Source: Gordionus sp. m RMFG-2023
Taxonomy: Eukaryota; Nematomorpha; Gordioida; Chordodea; Parachordodidae
Length of the DNA: 64,000 nucleotides
NCBI RefSeq assembly: GCF_954871325.1
Contig: NC_088779.1
Span: 1,009,121 to 1,073,120, forward strand
Direction: 5' to 3'
This document shows, in pieces, positions 32,222-43,934 of this stretch (position 1 is the stretch's first letter; each line of letters opens with the position of its first letter). The notes below the pieces were generated by a model. That model was not told the DNA's origin and did not search any database. It saw nothing but the letters and a program-made list of their open reading frames with translations. The position numbers and the translations under genes are program-made.

Positions 32222-33293
32222 ATTATTATTATTCAATAATATTTTTTGATATTAAACATTAGATCTACAAATATATACCCCATATAAATCATGGTCAAGT
32301 TAAACTCGCTAAGAAAAACAAGAGAGATAGACTGCTAAATAAAGTAATTAAAATCATCTAGCTAGCATTGGCAGAATTTGATGCGAAAAATATTTCAGAG
32401 TATGTTTGTCTTATTAGTTATTGAGAGGATATATCAGTAAAATTAATATTAACTCACAAAAGTCAATGCTATGAAAATCAATTTTTAGAATGCATTGCTC
32501 ATTGCAACAACTATGTTTGTCAATGTATTCAACGGTCAAAATTCCTGGCACATCCATTCATCTAGTGCGAGACCCATCGATTCATATTCATGGTTAATTA
32601 GAGTTGATACACACTCTAAATGGGTTTAGGTCGAGCTGATAAGAGAGACCATGTCTACAGCTGTGTTCAAATCTTTAGGAAAATAGTTCACACGTTTTGG
32701 AATGTAAAAACAAATTGTGTTATAAAATGATCCTTAGTTTATTACTGGAAAATTTCAAAGATTCTGTTTAGTTAAAAAAATATTAAATTAATACATTCAA
32801 CACACCTTACCATTTTTAATTATACTCTTTCATAGACTTTTAAAAGAATAACTTAAATTATTTTGGCACTATTGCCAACTATTAAAATATGGTAAATAAA
32901 AGAGTTATTTTGATACAATTAATATCCCTCCTCATCTACAATGAACGAATTATTATAGCGTATTGTTTGGCATGAATATGAGTTTGCTGAGAATGATTAA
33001 CCCTTTTAAATTATATTTAATAGGTTATGCAGAAAGTTTTATTTCAAAAATAATGTCTATGATTGCATATATATGATCATATGGTATTATAATAGGTCTA
33101 TGATAAAAGTATTAATTTTTACAGAAATATATTTTGTCCTATTCATCTAAAAATTTATTGGATAACCACTCAATAAATTTATACTAAGTAAAGGGGCCTA
33201 CCATGTACACCTTTCAAAAAAATTGGATGTAAACTGTTCCTAACACCACTCCCCCCCTCATACCCCCACCCTTACCCTTTTTTGTAGACGCTG
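32222..33293 (+). mobile_element. hAT element right-end fragment, right-arm copy
   Basis: Mirror image of 28484-29395. It ends with TTTTGTAGACGCTG at 33293, followed by GGTATACC (33294-33301). In palindrome B the same octamer (about 55229-55236) is followed by unrelated DNA and no hAT end, so B looks like the unoccupied site. Confidence 0.65.
32330..32780 (+). mobile_element. Ty3/gypsy-type LTR retrotransposon fossil (integrase part), right-arm copy
   Basis: Partner of 28900-29300. The integrase core is recognisable from its D-T-H-S-K-W region followed by an F-x-R-F-G region. Broken in several places; no LTRs seen. Old, since both arms share it. Confidence 0.55.
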
Positions 33294-34006
33294 GGTATAC
33301 CTATCTGATAGAAATAATGAAAAAATTTGTTTTCAAAAATAGATAAAATTAAAAAGAGTAAGATAATAGATATACTAGTAATAAAGTTCATCAATGCCTA
33401 ATGTAAAATAAAGGATAATATTGTTTAAATTTTAAATAGAAGAGTACACAATTATCAATTAAATAAAGCCTACCTGGTAAATAATTCAAAATATTTTTAA
33501 AAAAAGTGGTAATAATATTGATAAAAAGGTTCACAATCAATAGTATAATAACGAATATAGTAGTTAAAGTATGTAAGAAATAATAGTTCTTTACACTTTA
33601 AACTATAATTAAGATATAGTAAATACATTATATATTACGAATAGTTTTTTTTTATTTCGATATTAATATATATATATCTCTTATACCATAAAATCAACGA
33701 TAATATTGTTATTTTAAAAAAAGTACTTTAAACTATAATTAAGATATAGTAATTACATAAAATATTTTATTTCGCATAAAATAAAGGATAATATAATTTC
33801 TATAAGCTATTTTTATAAACATATTTAAAATAAGAAAAAATAATAGGTTATTATACTGACAAATTCGATAGTAACAACAATAAAAATGATATCTTCTTTT
33901 AAATAATTAAAAATTCTTTACACTATATATATTAGGCTATAATACTTTACATTACATAAAATATATTTGAAAGAAAAAATATTTCTAAAATATTTAACAA
34001 ATCGAA

Positions 34007-37000
34007 ATGATTTACTCTATTTGGTGCTTGTTAATCCTAATCAACTACAATGTTTTGCGAGGTATAATATATCAATTTTTACTAAAAAATAAAATTATTA
34101 TTGATATTTTTAAAAATGTGATTATTTTTTGATAATTATTTCTTTTTCGTACTAGGAACGAGATTTGTATTATAACACTTCTCACCCCCTTTTGTTTTTT
34201 GTCAACTCAAATTGTTCTGTAAAATACAATCTTCATGAGAATCTAATCTAATTAGATGTTGTCCGGTAACCTATTATACATGAGAAAAAATTATTTGAAA
34301 CTAGCGGAAAGTCCGTCAAGAATGATGAATAATCAGAGTTTTATTTTTGAGTTTGATGATGTTTGAATCCGAATATCACCTTTATTTGATGATGGATAAA
34401 TCAACATAATTTAGAAAAGTAAAGAGAAAATTTCTGATTTATTTTTTATTTTATCCATCATCAAATAAAGGAGTAAGTAAGTAAAAAAATGATTCCCCAT
34501 AATTACCACCATCGATCAACCCGCGTGAAGACGGGAGATGAATTTTATGGGAGTAAAGAATATAAAAAAAAGAATGAATAAACGAAAGAAGAAATAGAAA
34601 ATAAAGAGACAAAGATATTAAATGTAATAAAATTTAATAATTATTTATATTTTAAGACTTGATGAATATAGGCACATGCATTTTGTAGCCATATAAGAAG
34701 AGAAAAATAAATATAATAAAATTTATAAATATTTTAAAATATGTCATAAATCAATTTGAAATATAACAATAATTTAAATTGTTTATTTTTTCCGCTAAAT
34801 TATTATTAGGTCAATACCAGTTTATTTTCTCTAACATGAGTAACCCATCTAAATTTAACCCTAATTGGACTATCTTACAGACTTACATCGAGATCATTAC
34901 TATTATTATAATTTATATGATTTCTTAATATTGATACCTAATCATTATTTATTTTAGCACTATTTCTCATTTTTAAACATATATTGTATATTTCTAGTAA
35001 TATTTTTAAAAATATAATCAGTTTTTCTAATATTTGATAGTTATTAAATCAAAATAATGGTTCTCTAATTCGAAATTATTTTTATTTGATATATATAAAT
35101 AAAATTTATATAGGTTGCGAAATCAAAACGTTCTTAAATGGCACCCTTGAAGAAAGAAAGATAAGTAACAATACGTTATTCTTCATTTCTGGTAATAACA
35201 AAAAAATATATATTGAATTTTATTAAAAAATATGGACTTTAAGATTTAAAAAAAACTAATTTATGTGACGGACACCTTAAAGAAAGCATCTTTCCATGGT
35301 ATAATAAACTGGGAAAACGTTCCTTCTAAGATATAACGTTTTTAAGACATGTTCCGTCTTTCAAAAGAGACCTGAGGAATAATATTTTTTATAATTTAAA
35401 AAATATTATATTAAAAAAAAAATCAGAGTTGTTAAAAGCCACTTTTAAAATGGATCTAGGATACATTATCTTAAAAGTTATCTAAATACAGATATATTTT
35501 TTAAATACTCTTATATAAGGTTTGCATAAACCTAAATTTGGATTCTATTGTGATAATTCATAAAATGGGTTAAAAAACTCGATATCACATTTATCAAAAT
35601 ATAACTAAAATAATGATTTTTTAGATTTTAAATCTAATAATATAATATGTGAAAATATATGATTAAATGATTATAAATAATTATTAGATTTCAGTATAAA
35701 AATATTTTCAAAATTTTGGTCATTAAGGCATCCTTCGTTTATCTGTAAAGTCATTTTGAGCTAGTTGTTATATCAAGGTCTTCAACTGATTGCAAACAAA
35801 TATCTGCGAAAAAAAAACGAATAATTTAATACGCAATTTTTTTCACTACCTAACAGCGGATATAATTGTTAATAATGATTTAAATTTCGATACTCAACAT
35901 ATTTTGAATAATTTTTTCAACTCTGAATGTCGAGAATATAATACACAATTCCTTCAAGCGCGCCGGTAGAAAGACTGTATATGTTGTTTTTTTTTAAAAT
36001 TAATCCATTTGTAACCATGTCAAATCAAATTTTTTTAAAAAAAGGATGGAGCATAGTTATTATAATATTTTAATCTTCAAATATTGTCCCAATAAACCTA
36101 GAATTATTAAATATTGATTGATTTATTATTTTTAATTTTACCCATCTCAATCCCTTTAAGTAAGGCATCTAGGAGTGTAAACAAAATCTGATATTCATTT
36201 GTTTAAAATTCTTCAATTTGATAATCAGCTGTAATATGTCACAGTAATAAGCTGTGCACATATATTTATCTCCCTGCAAAAATTTCAAGAGACCTAGCAA
36301 TTGGCTTCTACTAATTTAAAAATAATGCTATATATATTTATAACTTATATTCATGGATAAAATCACATTCATTAGATAAAAACCTAGGTATTTTTATTCC
36401 ATCACATTATATATTAGTTTTATTATTTATATACATATATATATATATTATAATTTTTTATTAGAGTAGTCTTAATATTTTTTAATATATATTTATTTAT
36501 TTAAATTATTAGCTCATATGAAATAAAATTTTGCATTCAAGTATTTTTTTTTATTTATAATATAAAAAAGCGTTAAATAAAAGCATATCAAAATGTTACT
36601 AAAATGTATCTAAAAACAAATACAGATTACTCTAAAATAATATATAGATACAGATAGATTGCTTTAATAATTCTGAAAAAAATTGAAATTTTAAAAAGTA
36701 AAATTTTTTTAAAAAGGCTTATTATTAGGTTATATTAATACTTTAATTACATTAAGGGAAATTTTTATCGTGAATATTTTTTAGTGAAAACTTTTAAACC
36801 AATTCTATTTTAATGTTTTTTCATCGAATTCTTGGAACATTATTGCGAAATAACAAATATATTGCGAATGGACTTATTAATTCAAAAACAACATATTAAA
36901 TAACAATCAAGCATAAGTTCTTAAGGTATAATTGTGGAATGTCTTATATTTTGTTATTTTATAGCTAGTGTTTATTATTAAATTGTTCCATCTGAACAGT

Positions 37001-38919
37001 TCCGAATTGATCTTTACTAATTCTAAATTTTTATATTTTTTACAATTGTCCTATTGGAATATGGGTAGCTTAATTGCAATCAAAAAAAGGCCAATTAACA
37101 AAAATAAATTTAGTGCTCTTTTTAATTTATTTAAAAAAATATCATTTAGAACATGAAGCTGGATCTAAAAATAAGGATTACATTACCTTCAAATATTGCA
37201 ATGGAACATTAAACCTTTATTATCAGATGAATGATGGATTTAGTAATATTTTTAAATTTATCATAAACATCATGAATTTCTTAAATATTTTAATTTTTAA
37301 GATAGAGAGCCTTTCATTTAGATCTATATTATTATGATAAGATATTAAGTAATAATTTATTTAAACTAGTTTATTTACTTAATAAACTTAATATAAATTT
37401 TACATATATAATTTTGATAATTTCTGATTTTGAGAAAAAATTTTTGAAACTAAGTTGAGCTCTCGGCTATAATTTGAAATAATGGAAATCCAGCGAAGGC
37501 TGTTTTGATAAAATCAAAAAATTTTAATCCTTTATATTTCAATTTTATAAATAAAAAAAATAAATGGTTTCATTCAAATTGTGAAACATTTATGAGGATG
37601 TTAAGTTTTCATAAATTCTTTTAATAAAAAAAATAAACATTAATATCCAAAGGAGTTTTAGAAGTTATTAATTTTTTCAAAATGCAATGTTTAGTTTGAG
37701 CCAACCTGAATATAAGATGGTTATGTGACCCTAGTTATATGGGAGATAATGATAAAAGATAAACTGCGAGAATAACGAGGATGCTTGTCTAGATTATAGA
37801 CGTATCTATATGGGGTTTAATTAAGATTAGATATGAATTGAATGTTTCAAAAAATAAACTTAGTTAAACCAAATTTATAAATTTTTTTTATAAATTAAGT
37901 ATTGTATGGTTTACTCTATTTGATTTTACCATCTAAGTGAGAGTTTATTAACAGGCCAGAATTAAGTATTATATAAATTATTCAGATCGAATTAATCAAT
38001 TGAATTTAAGTAAAATTTATAATAAAATATTTTTTTATATGAAAAATAAATCAATTATTTATATAAAAAAGTCAATTTTCGATATGAAAAGAGATAATAT
38101 GTTTTCTTATTGAAAGTAAATTAATCTTTTCTTATTAACCAAATAATATAGATACAAATTCCTAAAGGCTTAATTTTTAAGCATAATATATAAAAATATA
38201 TATAACAATTATTATTAATTTATATATATCTAGAATCCAAGATTGAGAGATTAATTTATTTTGGGGGAAAAAAAAATATATTATAGTAAAATATAGGTTG
38301 CAAGAATTTGTTTATGAGCATTTTCGCGTTTAAATATTGCTTGTATTAATTCTTTATAATTTTCAAATTTAAAAGAAAATATATTTAAATAAAAATTATC
38401 TTGTATAATTTATAATTCATTTCGTTAACTTTGAATAAAATCACAAATAATTCTTGGTTTTACTTGTCGTCAGAAATGATGTTCAAGAATATTTAAAAAA
38501 ATAAAATAATTAACAGAAATAAATAGTAAATTTATAAATATTTTTTAAAGATTTTACCAATCCTCTGATCACACTTATTAATACCACTGTTAATGTTAGA
38601 AGTACTATTAAAAAGTATAGACTTAACAACAAAGGAACTAACAAAACTATAAAAGGACGGGTAATAAAGTATTTTTTTTTACCATTTATCTTCTAATATT
38701 TAAATTATTATTTTATTTTTTTTATTAATAATTTAAGCGTATAGGCAACGATGATAATTACATTTACGTACATTGGCGTAACTCTTAGAAAATTATTTCC
38801 TTAGCGGAAAAGAAAAAAAAATCTTCATTTTATCAAAATTTACACATTATAACATTAATTTTAAATATATATTTATATATTTTTAAGGGAATTTTACATT
38901 TATTCTAAAAAAGGATTAA
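34007..38919 (+). CDS. Small secreted-type protein family, copy 3 (six exons, 135 aa)
   Basis: Exons: 34007-34061, 35114-35191, 37150-37242, 38551-38660, 38738-38777 and 38888-38919. They total 408 nt, 135 codons plus TAA, with GT..AG introns and consistent phase. The protein starts MIYSIWCLLILINY, then GCEIKTFLNGTLEERK, NNTLFFIS, HEAGSKNKDYITF, YCNGTLNLYY, KKYRLNNKGTNKTIKG, RIGNDDNYIYVHW and RNFTFILKKD. Exon 4 is 12 nt longer than in copy 2, an in-frame change. The last exon has a tandem duplicate at 38993 whose frame is one base off, so the first of the two is chosen. Introns are 1052, 1958, 1308, 77 and 110 bp. Same predicted role as copy 2: small secreted or surface glycoprotein, function unknown. 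Confidence 0.82.
34379..34471. repeat. 93-bp hairpin MITE-like element in intron 1 of gene copy 3
   Basis: A perfect 22-bp inverted repeat (CCTTTATTTGATGATGGA plus TAAA, and its complement) brackets 49 bp. A decayed version is in the mirrored intron at about 27213-27280. The immediate flanks show no clear target duplication. Confidence 0.6.
35420..36750. other. Insertion in intron 2 of gene copy 3
   Basis: About 1.3 kb absent from the mirrored intron of copy 2. AT-rich, no open frame of interest, no terminal repeats found. Its left edge reads AGAGTTGTTAAAAGCCAC, vaguely like the TAGTGTTGTTAAA hAT-MITE ends, but no matching right end was seen. Confidence 0.35.
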
Positions 38920-39903
38920 ATTACATGCTATGAAATATCTAACCAAATTATAAACATAAACTTTATATATTATTTTTTTAAGGGGGATTTCAAATTTATT
39001 CTAAAAAATGATTAAAATTCTTGTTACTTTATACCTTAAATAAATATTAAATAAATAATAAGAATGGATATGTATAGAGATCGGAATACGAACTTAAATC
39101 ATAATCAGAACGGGAACACTATTCCCAATACTTAAAATATAGTTGATATTTAATAGTTATAATTGTTCTCAAACCATTTTCAATTATCCTTTTGAATTTT
39201 AGTTATGTCTTATTTATTTTACAGTACTTGCACTTCAAGTGCGATTTTCCAAAGTGATAATTTTATATATATTTTATTTTCTTATTTTTGTATTAATTTT
39301 GTTTTATTAAACTTTGATATGGGAAAATTCTTTGTCTAAATTATACACGCCCACGACTTCGTGATGAACACGAGATGCCTACTCCTCATATTTCTATGGG
39401 TGCTGAGTCCCCTACAGGAAAAAAAAATCAATTTACTTGTTATATCTCATCTAAAAAAGATATACTAAGAGGAAAAAACATTTTAAAAAAAAATAAATTA
39501 TTTTATTTATATTTTATTAAACGATTATATTTCGGTAAACTTTTGCTATACTATTTCCTCTCTCTTCCTTATCCGTCCTTTGTTTTAATTTTATCCGATT
39601 ATTGTATTGTATTATTTTTAAACTTTCAAAAAACTTTCAAAAAAAAATAAATATGATGCACCTTAAATAAGAATGTGTATAAGAAATTTATTTTTAAAAA
39701 ATAAGAATCTCTAAATGTCATCTGATCACTTCTTTAATCCGTTTTCTTTCTTAATTAATTAATTAAAATTTATTAGCAATATCTGATTTCATCTTAAATT
39801 TAAATTTTTATTAGATAATTTTACTAGCCTTTGGGGAAAAATTGGAAAAAAAATTCTCTACGGATTTAAATCCATTTATCAAAAAATAAACTATGCAGGT
39901 GAT

Positions 39904-40476
39904 CAGTGTCTACATGACAGGATTTTCACTGGATGCGAACCCCCTTCAAAAACCTTTGCCTACCCCCCTAAAATAAATTTACACCTTCGGCGGTGGTGTC
40001 TATTTATTATTATTTTCACATTTATAATTATATTGTTACTCTTTTCAGAGAATTTATAAGGATAACTTAAATTAATTTATCTCTACTACCAACTATCGAT
40101 ATTTTGTGAATATAAAGAATTTATTTTTTGGATAATAAATTTAGTTAAAACCTCCATTATTTACAATGTATTATGGTATTATGAGCTTGCTGATATGTAT
40201 AAACCTTTTAAATTACATTTAAAAGGATAGCAGAAAGTTTTATTTGGAAAACAATGTGTATGATTGTTTGCTATATATAGATTTGGTCGATAATTGTATT
40301 CTAATAATTCTGTAATAAAAGTATTAATTTTTACAGCAATAATTTGTCCTATTTCATCTCAAAATTTAATAGATAACCCCCCAAAAAATTTATCCTACCC
40401 CCATTAAAACAGCTCCTACCCCCTCAAAAAAATAGGGTGCAAACTGTTCCTATCCCTCCAGCTCATGTAGACGCTG
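39904..40476. mobile_element. Non-autonomous hAT element (573 bp) with 8-bp target duplication
   Basis: Ends CAGTGTCTACATGA and TCATGTAGACGCTG are inverted repeats. Flanking octamers are caggtgat and aaggtgat (7/8), the size expected for hAT insertions. Its right half matches the hAT end at 32820-33293, so it is an internally deleted relative. It interrupts the right arm of palindrome A and is missing on the left arm, so it arrived after the inverted duplication. Confidence 0.75.
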
Positions 40477-40860
40477 AAGGTGATTTAGAATTTTTGGATG
40501 ATTCTACTTTAACTTTGATTGCGTTGTTTTATAAATAATATTTCAGAAGTTCGGGCAAATACTGTTCAAGGACTGTTTTATTATAGGACTAAAAAATTCG
40601 AAACCAAAATTTTGAAATAATTACTGGATTTAAATTATATTGAGATTTTAACCAATCTTATATTTATTAAATAAGGATAAAGAGAACTAAAATCTATAAC
40701 AATCGTAATCATAAAAATCAATTATATTTTTAATCGTGGGAAAAGAAAAACCTTATCGTATTTCGATGTAATTTGATTTTATGAATCTCTAGTCAAAATT
40801 TCGATATATCCAACCTAATTATGATGTTGGAGTTCATTTATATTTGGCTTAAGTTTAAAA

Positions 40861-41084
40861 TAGTGTTGTTAAACGGATCGTTTTGAAGCCGATTTTTAAA
40901 AAACGGCTAACTCATTATTTAATCTAGAGAAATATTACGCAAGCCAGAAGATTTTGCTCATGTAAGGAACAAAGCTCTGGACATTATATTATCTAAATCT
41001 CTAAGCATAAACAATATTTTTCTGGCTAAAATATTGAGTTATCCGTTTTAAAATATCGGCTCGAAGATCCGTTTAACAACACTA
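40861..41084. mobile_element. hAT-type MITE (224 bp) with long inverted repeats
   Basis: Left end TAGTGTTGTTAAACGGATC, right end its complement, with inverted similarity over about 50 bp each side. Flanks gtttaaaa and ttttaaaa match at 7 of 8 positions. Present only on the right arm of palindrome A. Confidence 0.8.
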
Positions 41085-41184
41085 TTTTAAAATTTAATGA
41101 CTGGAAAGACTGAGCTATGAATTAGTAAGTATTAATCAGGCAAGTCATATTAAGGCACCAAGATTATTCATAGGCATTTATAAT

Positions 41185-41430
41185 TTAAGTTCTGGTATTT
41201 GCCAATCCGTCATATTTTTTCTTGTTTTGCCAATAATGCATCTTTGTTTAAGCTATATCTATCAAACGGATTAAAGTATTATAATGTTATATGTACAAAT
41301 TATTGATCAAAGTTTCTGAGATTATATTGGCTGATTTCACGCCATAAGCGTGATATAATAGTTTTTATTGCCACATAATTAGCTTACCTTTGGCGGAAGT
41401 ATAATAAGTAGAATATTATAAGGCAATTCT
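41185..41430 (+). pseudogene. Broken mirror copy of the hypothetical membrane protein exon
   Basis: Aligns with 23202-23489 in reverse complement (CTGGTATTTGCCAAT against TTGGTATTCGCCAAT; GTGATATAATAGTTTTTATTG against GTGATAGTTTTTATTG). Several small insertions and deletions break the frame. It shows that the left-arm frame is either kept by selection or open by chance. Confidence 0.45.
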
Positions 41431-43379
41431 GATATTTAGAAGCTATACTTTCAGAATTAGTGTTTCCAAAAGCTTGAAGGTATGAATGACGCCTTAGTTT
41501 TTATATTATTTATAACTCGGTGTTTGTTTGTATGGTTCGCCAAAATATAAAACCTACAAGCATTAAATATTAGAGGGAACCAGATATTCTTCTATATTTT
41601 CTATTTGCATTCAGTCAATGATAAAGTTGACCTGTATAATATTGAGTCTTCTAAACTGAAAGCACTCGTAGATGTTTTATCGGTAAGTTTGCCAATGACA
41701 TTTATGGAAGTTTCCAGCTAATTTGTATTCCAGAGAAAGGATAATTATTATTATTTTATGTATTTAAGTTAGGGTTATAAGGTTTTTGCTTATTTTTATA
41801 TATAGTTGACTTTGATATATAAAATCTCTGCAAAAATATTTTATTTAAAATAATAATATAATATTTAATCTTAACTTCCTTCAATTACAATATTTTCCTC
41901 ATCTTCAAAAATGAAACTTTAATTTTTAGATAATTAAATATTTTATAAAATAAGGATTTAAAATGGAAGATGTTGTTTTTTTTTGGGCAACTCGGTTAAA
42001 ATTTAAAGTTTAAATAAATAAAATATGGGTTTTACATTTTATAATTTAATTTATAATAAAAAACGGCATTTTTATTCGTTTTTAAATATCGTCAAATCGT
42101 TATAAATACAATATACTTTATATATTTTTAATATTCATAATACATATATACAAAATATTTTTTTAAAAATTCAAAACAAAATTATCTCTTCCCCTCCTCA
42201 CCATTCCATCTCGGTAGAAAATTTAAAGCTACGTGCCTGCATTATACATTTGATTAAATCTTATATATATATAAATAAACTAGTCCAATTAGCCCTTAGA
42301 ATCAATTTAGACGATATTTTTTTTAAGTTGGCTTAGCGAGCCCTAATAAAAATAAGATGAGCTAATCTACATATATTAAGTATGTTTAAAGTAACTTTGG
42401 CCATTGATATTATGAGGAAAAGAAAATTGGGTAAATTATATAATAGTAGGTTAGGTGTTCAAGAGATGATAGAAAAATAAAGGAGATTTTTGTATTACGA
42501 TTTAAGATTTATTTTGGCTAGAGAAAGTATAGGTGAGTTAAATTGTTGGCCTGAGTTTAATAAAAAAAAATAGTGATGGTGACAAATTTTTTAAAAATTT
42601 TATATTAGTCTAAAGCGTACTAAATTATATATATATCAATGTGCTCTCCATATACCGCAATGTTTTAAATTTAAAGTTTAACAACTGAATATGTTATTAA
42701 TAAATATACCAGTGAAGAAAGAATTATAAATGGGTGAGACATGAATAGTTATATATAGCAGTGTAAAAAGTGAGGGCTACCATTAATAGATTTCGTGTTT
42801 TGTAACGAAGATTCGGAGAATGGGAAAAAATGGAATTTATCTATAATTTCTTAATGGCTAACAGTTTATTTTTTTTCAAAAAATGAAAAATGATTTAGTG
42901 ATAAGGTGTGACGGGGGAAGGGGGGGGATTTAATGATTGATTGTCATAACATAATTCCGGGATATTATGCTTTGGAAAATTAAGACAGTTTAATATATTT
43001 CATCTTTGAGTTTCAAAAATTCTCGTTAGAATATAGAAAACTCAGGAAAATGACAAAAGATTAGAAATGTGGTCGAGGGGTCTCAACCGTATTAAATTAT
43101 GATAAACATGAGTTAATTATTTAATATTTTAATCTATGTCAACTATAATATAATTCAAATTATAAATCATTCAAATTATTTCTAAAATTTTTAAGCCGGT
43201 GTAGGGTTTGAGGAGTTTATGTGAAAAGGGTGTGGATTTTTATTTAAAAATATCCATATGATTACATAAACTAGATATATGGCATAAAGACCTTATGGGG
43301 GCTAGAGTTAGTATATATTCTAAAATAGATATTTTTACTTATCTGCCAATATTATTATATTATAACTTATTAAACCAAG

Positions 43380-43900
43380 AGATAATATCGGCCAGGAATT
43401 TCTTTAGATTTATGGGTCAAAGCGAAATTATATGAATTTGAGGATTACAAACCTCTACTTTACCGGCAAACAAATCGTTGCAATATTAAGGTGGACTCAA
43501 TTGAGGTTCATTATAAAATAAACGTTTTTATTTCACTTTTGAATTTTGACTTAAATCAATTAACAATTTGGGGATTTATCAAATGGCTCCATCCAATTTA
43601 CAAATACTACATAACATCCCTCTGATCTGAAGATATATTAAATCTGTATATTTAAATAAAATCAAATATTCATCTAAATTTTATTCAGAAAATATCAATG
43701 TATCTGAAAAATTCATTTTCTTTAGATCATCCGAAATACAGTGGAAACATTGCATACTTACTTTGAAGTATTTTTTATAAATTTATATTATTAAAATTAC
43801 TCTATATTTTGGCAATGATATTAAATTAGTACAAGCACAAATGAGAAAAATATTTTTCTTTATTAAAGAGAATAAAAATCAATATCAAATATGACATCTT
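43380..43900 (+). pseudogene. hAT transposase remnant, second copy
   Basis: Same region of the transposase as 30715-31343, with several stops and indels. The conserved word is LYRQTNR, followed by S-I-E-x-H-Y and a hydrophobic stretch. Only the C-terminal half is represented. Confidence 0.65.
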
Positions 43901-43934
43901 AAAATTGATTGAATAGAGTAGATTTACTCATCTT

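Larger units (their letters stand above)
32222..43165. repeat. Palindrome A, right arm (inverted gene duplication)
   Basis: Reverse complement of 22045-29395. It is longer because of insertions absent from the left arm: about 1.3 kb in intron 2 of gene copy 3 (35420-36750), the hAT derivative at 39904-40476 and the MITE at 40861-41084. The outer boundary is near 43165, after which the arms no longer match. Confidence 0.85.

Noticed and set aside
36968-37337. Plus-strand frames of 62 and 87 codons
   Set aside because: They run through the intron-exon boundary of exon 3 of gene copy 3. Only 37150-37242 is supported by the other copies.
24415-39425. The CTATAGGAGCTCAGCACC-like words at 24415 and 39425 as the ends of a transposon
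   Set aside because: The inverted match continues past them on both sides to 22045 and 43165, and flanking bases show no target duplication.
39375-39650. 91-codon plus-strand frame downstream of gene copy 3
   Set aside because: Only the first part overlaps the conserved block and the frame is not kept in the other arms; the rest is low-complexity.
22045-43165. Treating palindrome A as one giant transposon with 7-kb terminal inverted repeats
   Set aside because: No terminal motif or target duplication was found at the outer ends, the arms contain spliced genes, and the central hAT has two ends of the same type. An inverted duplication explains this better.
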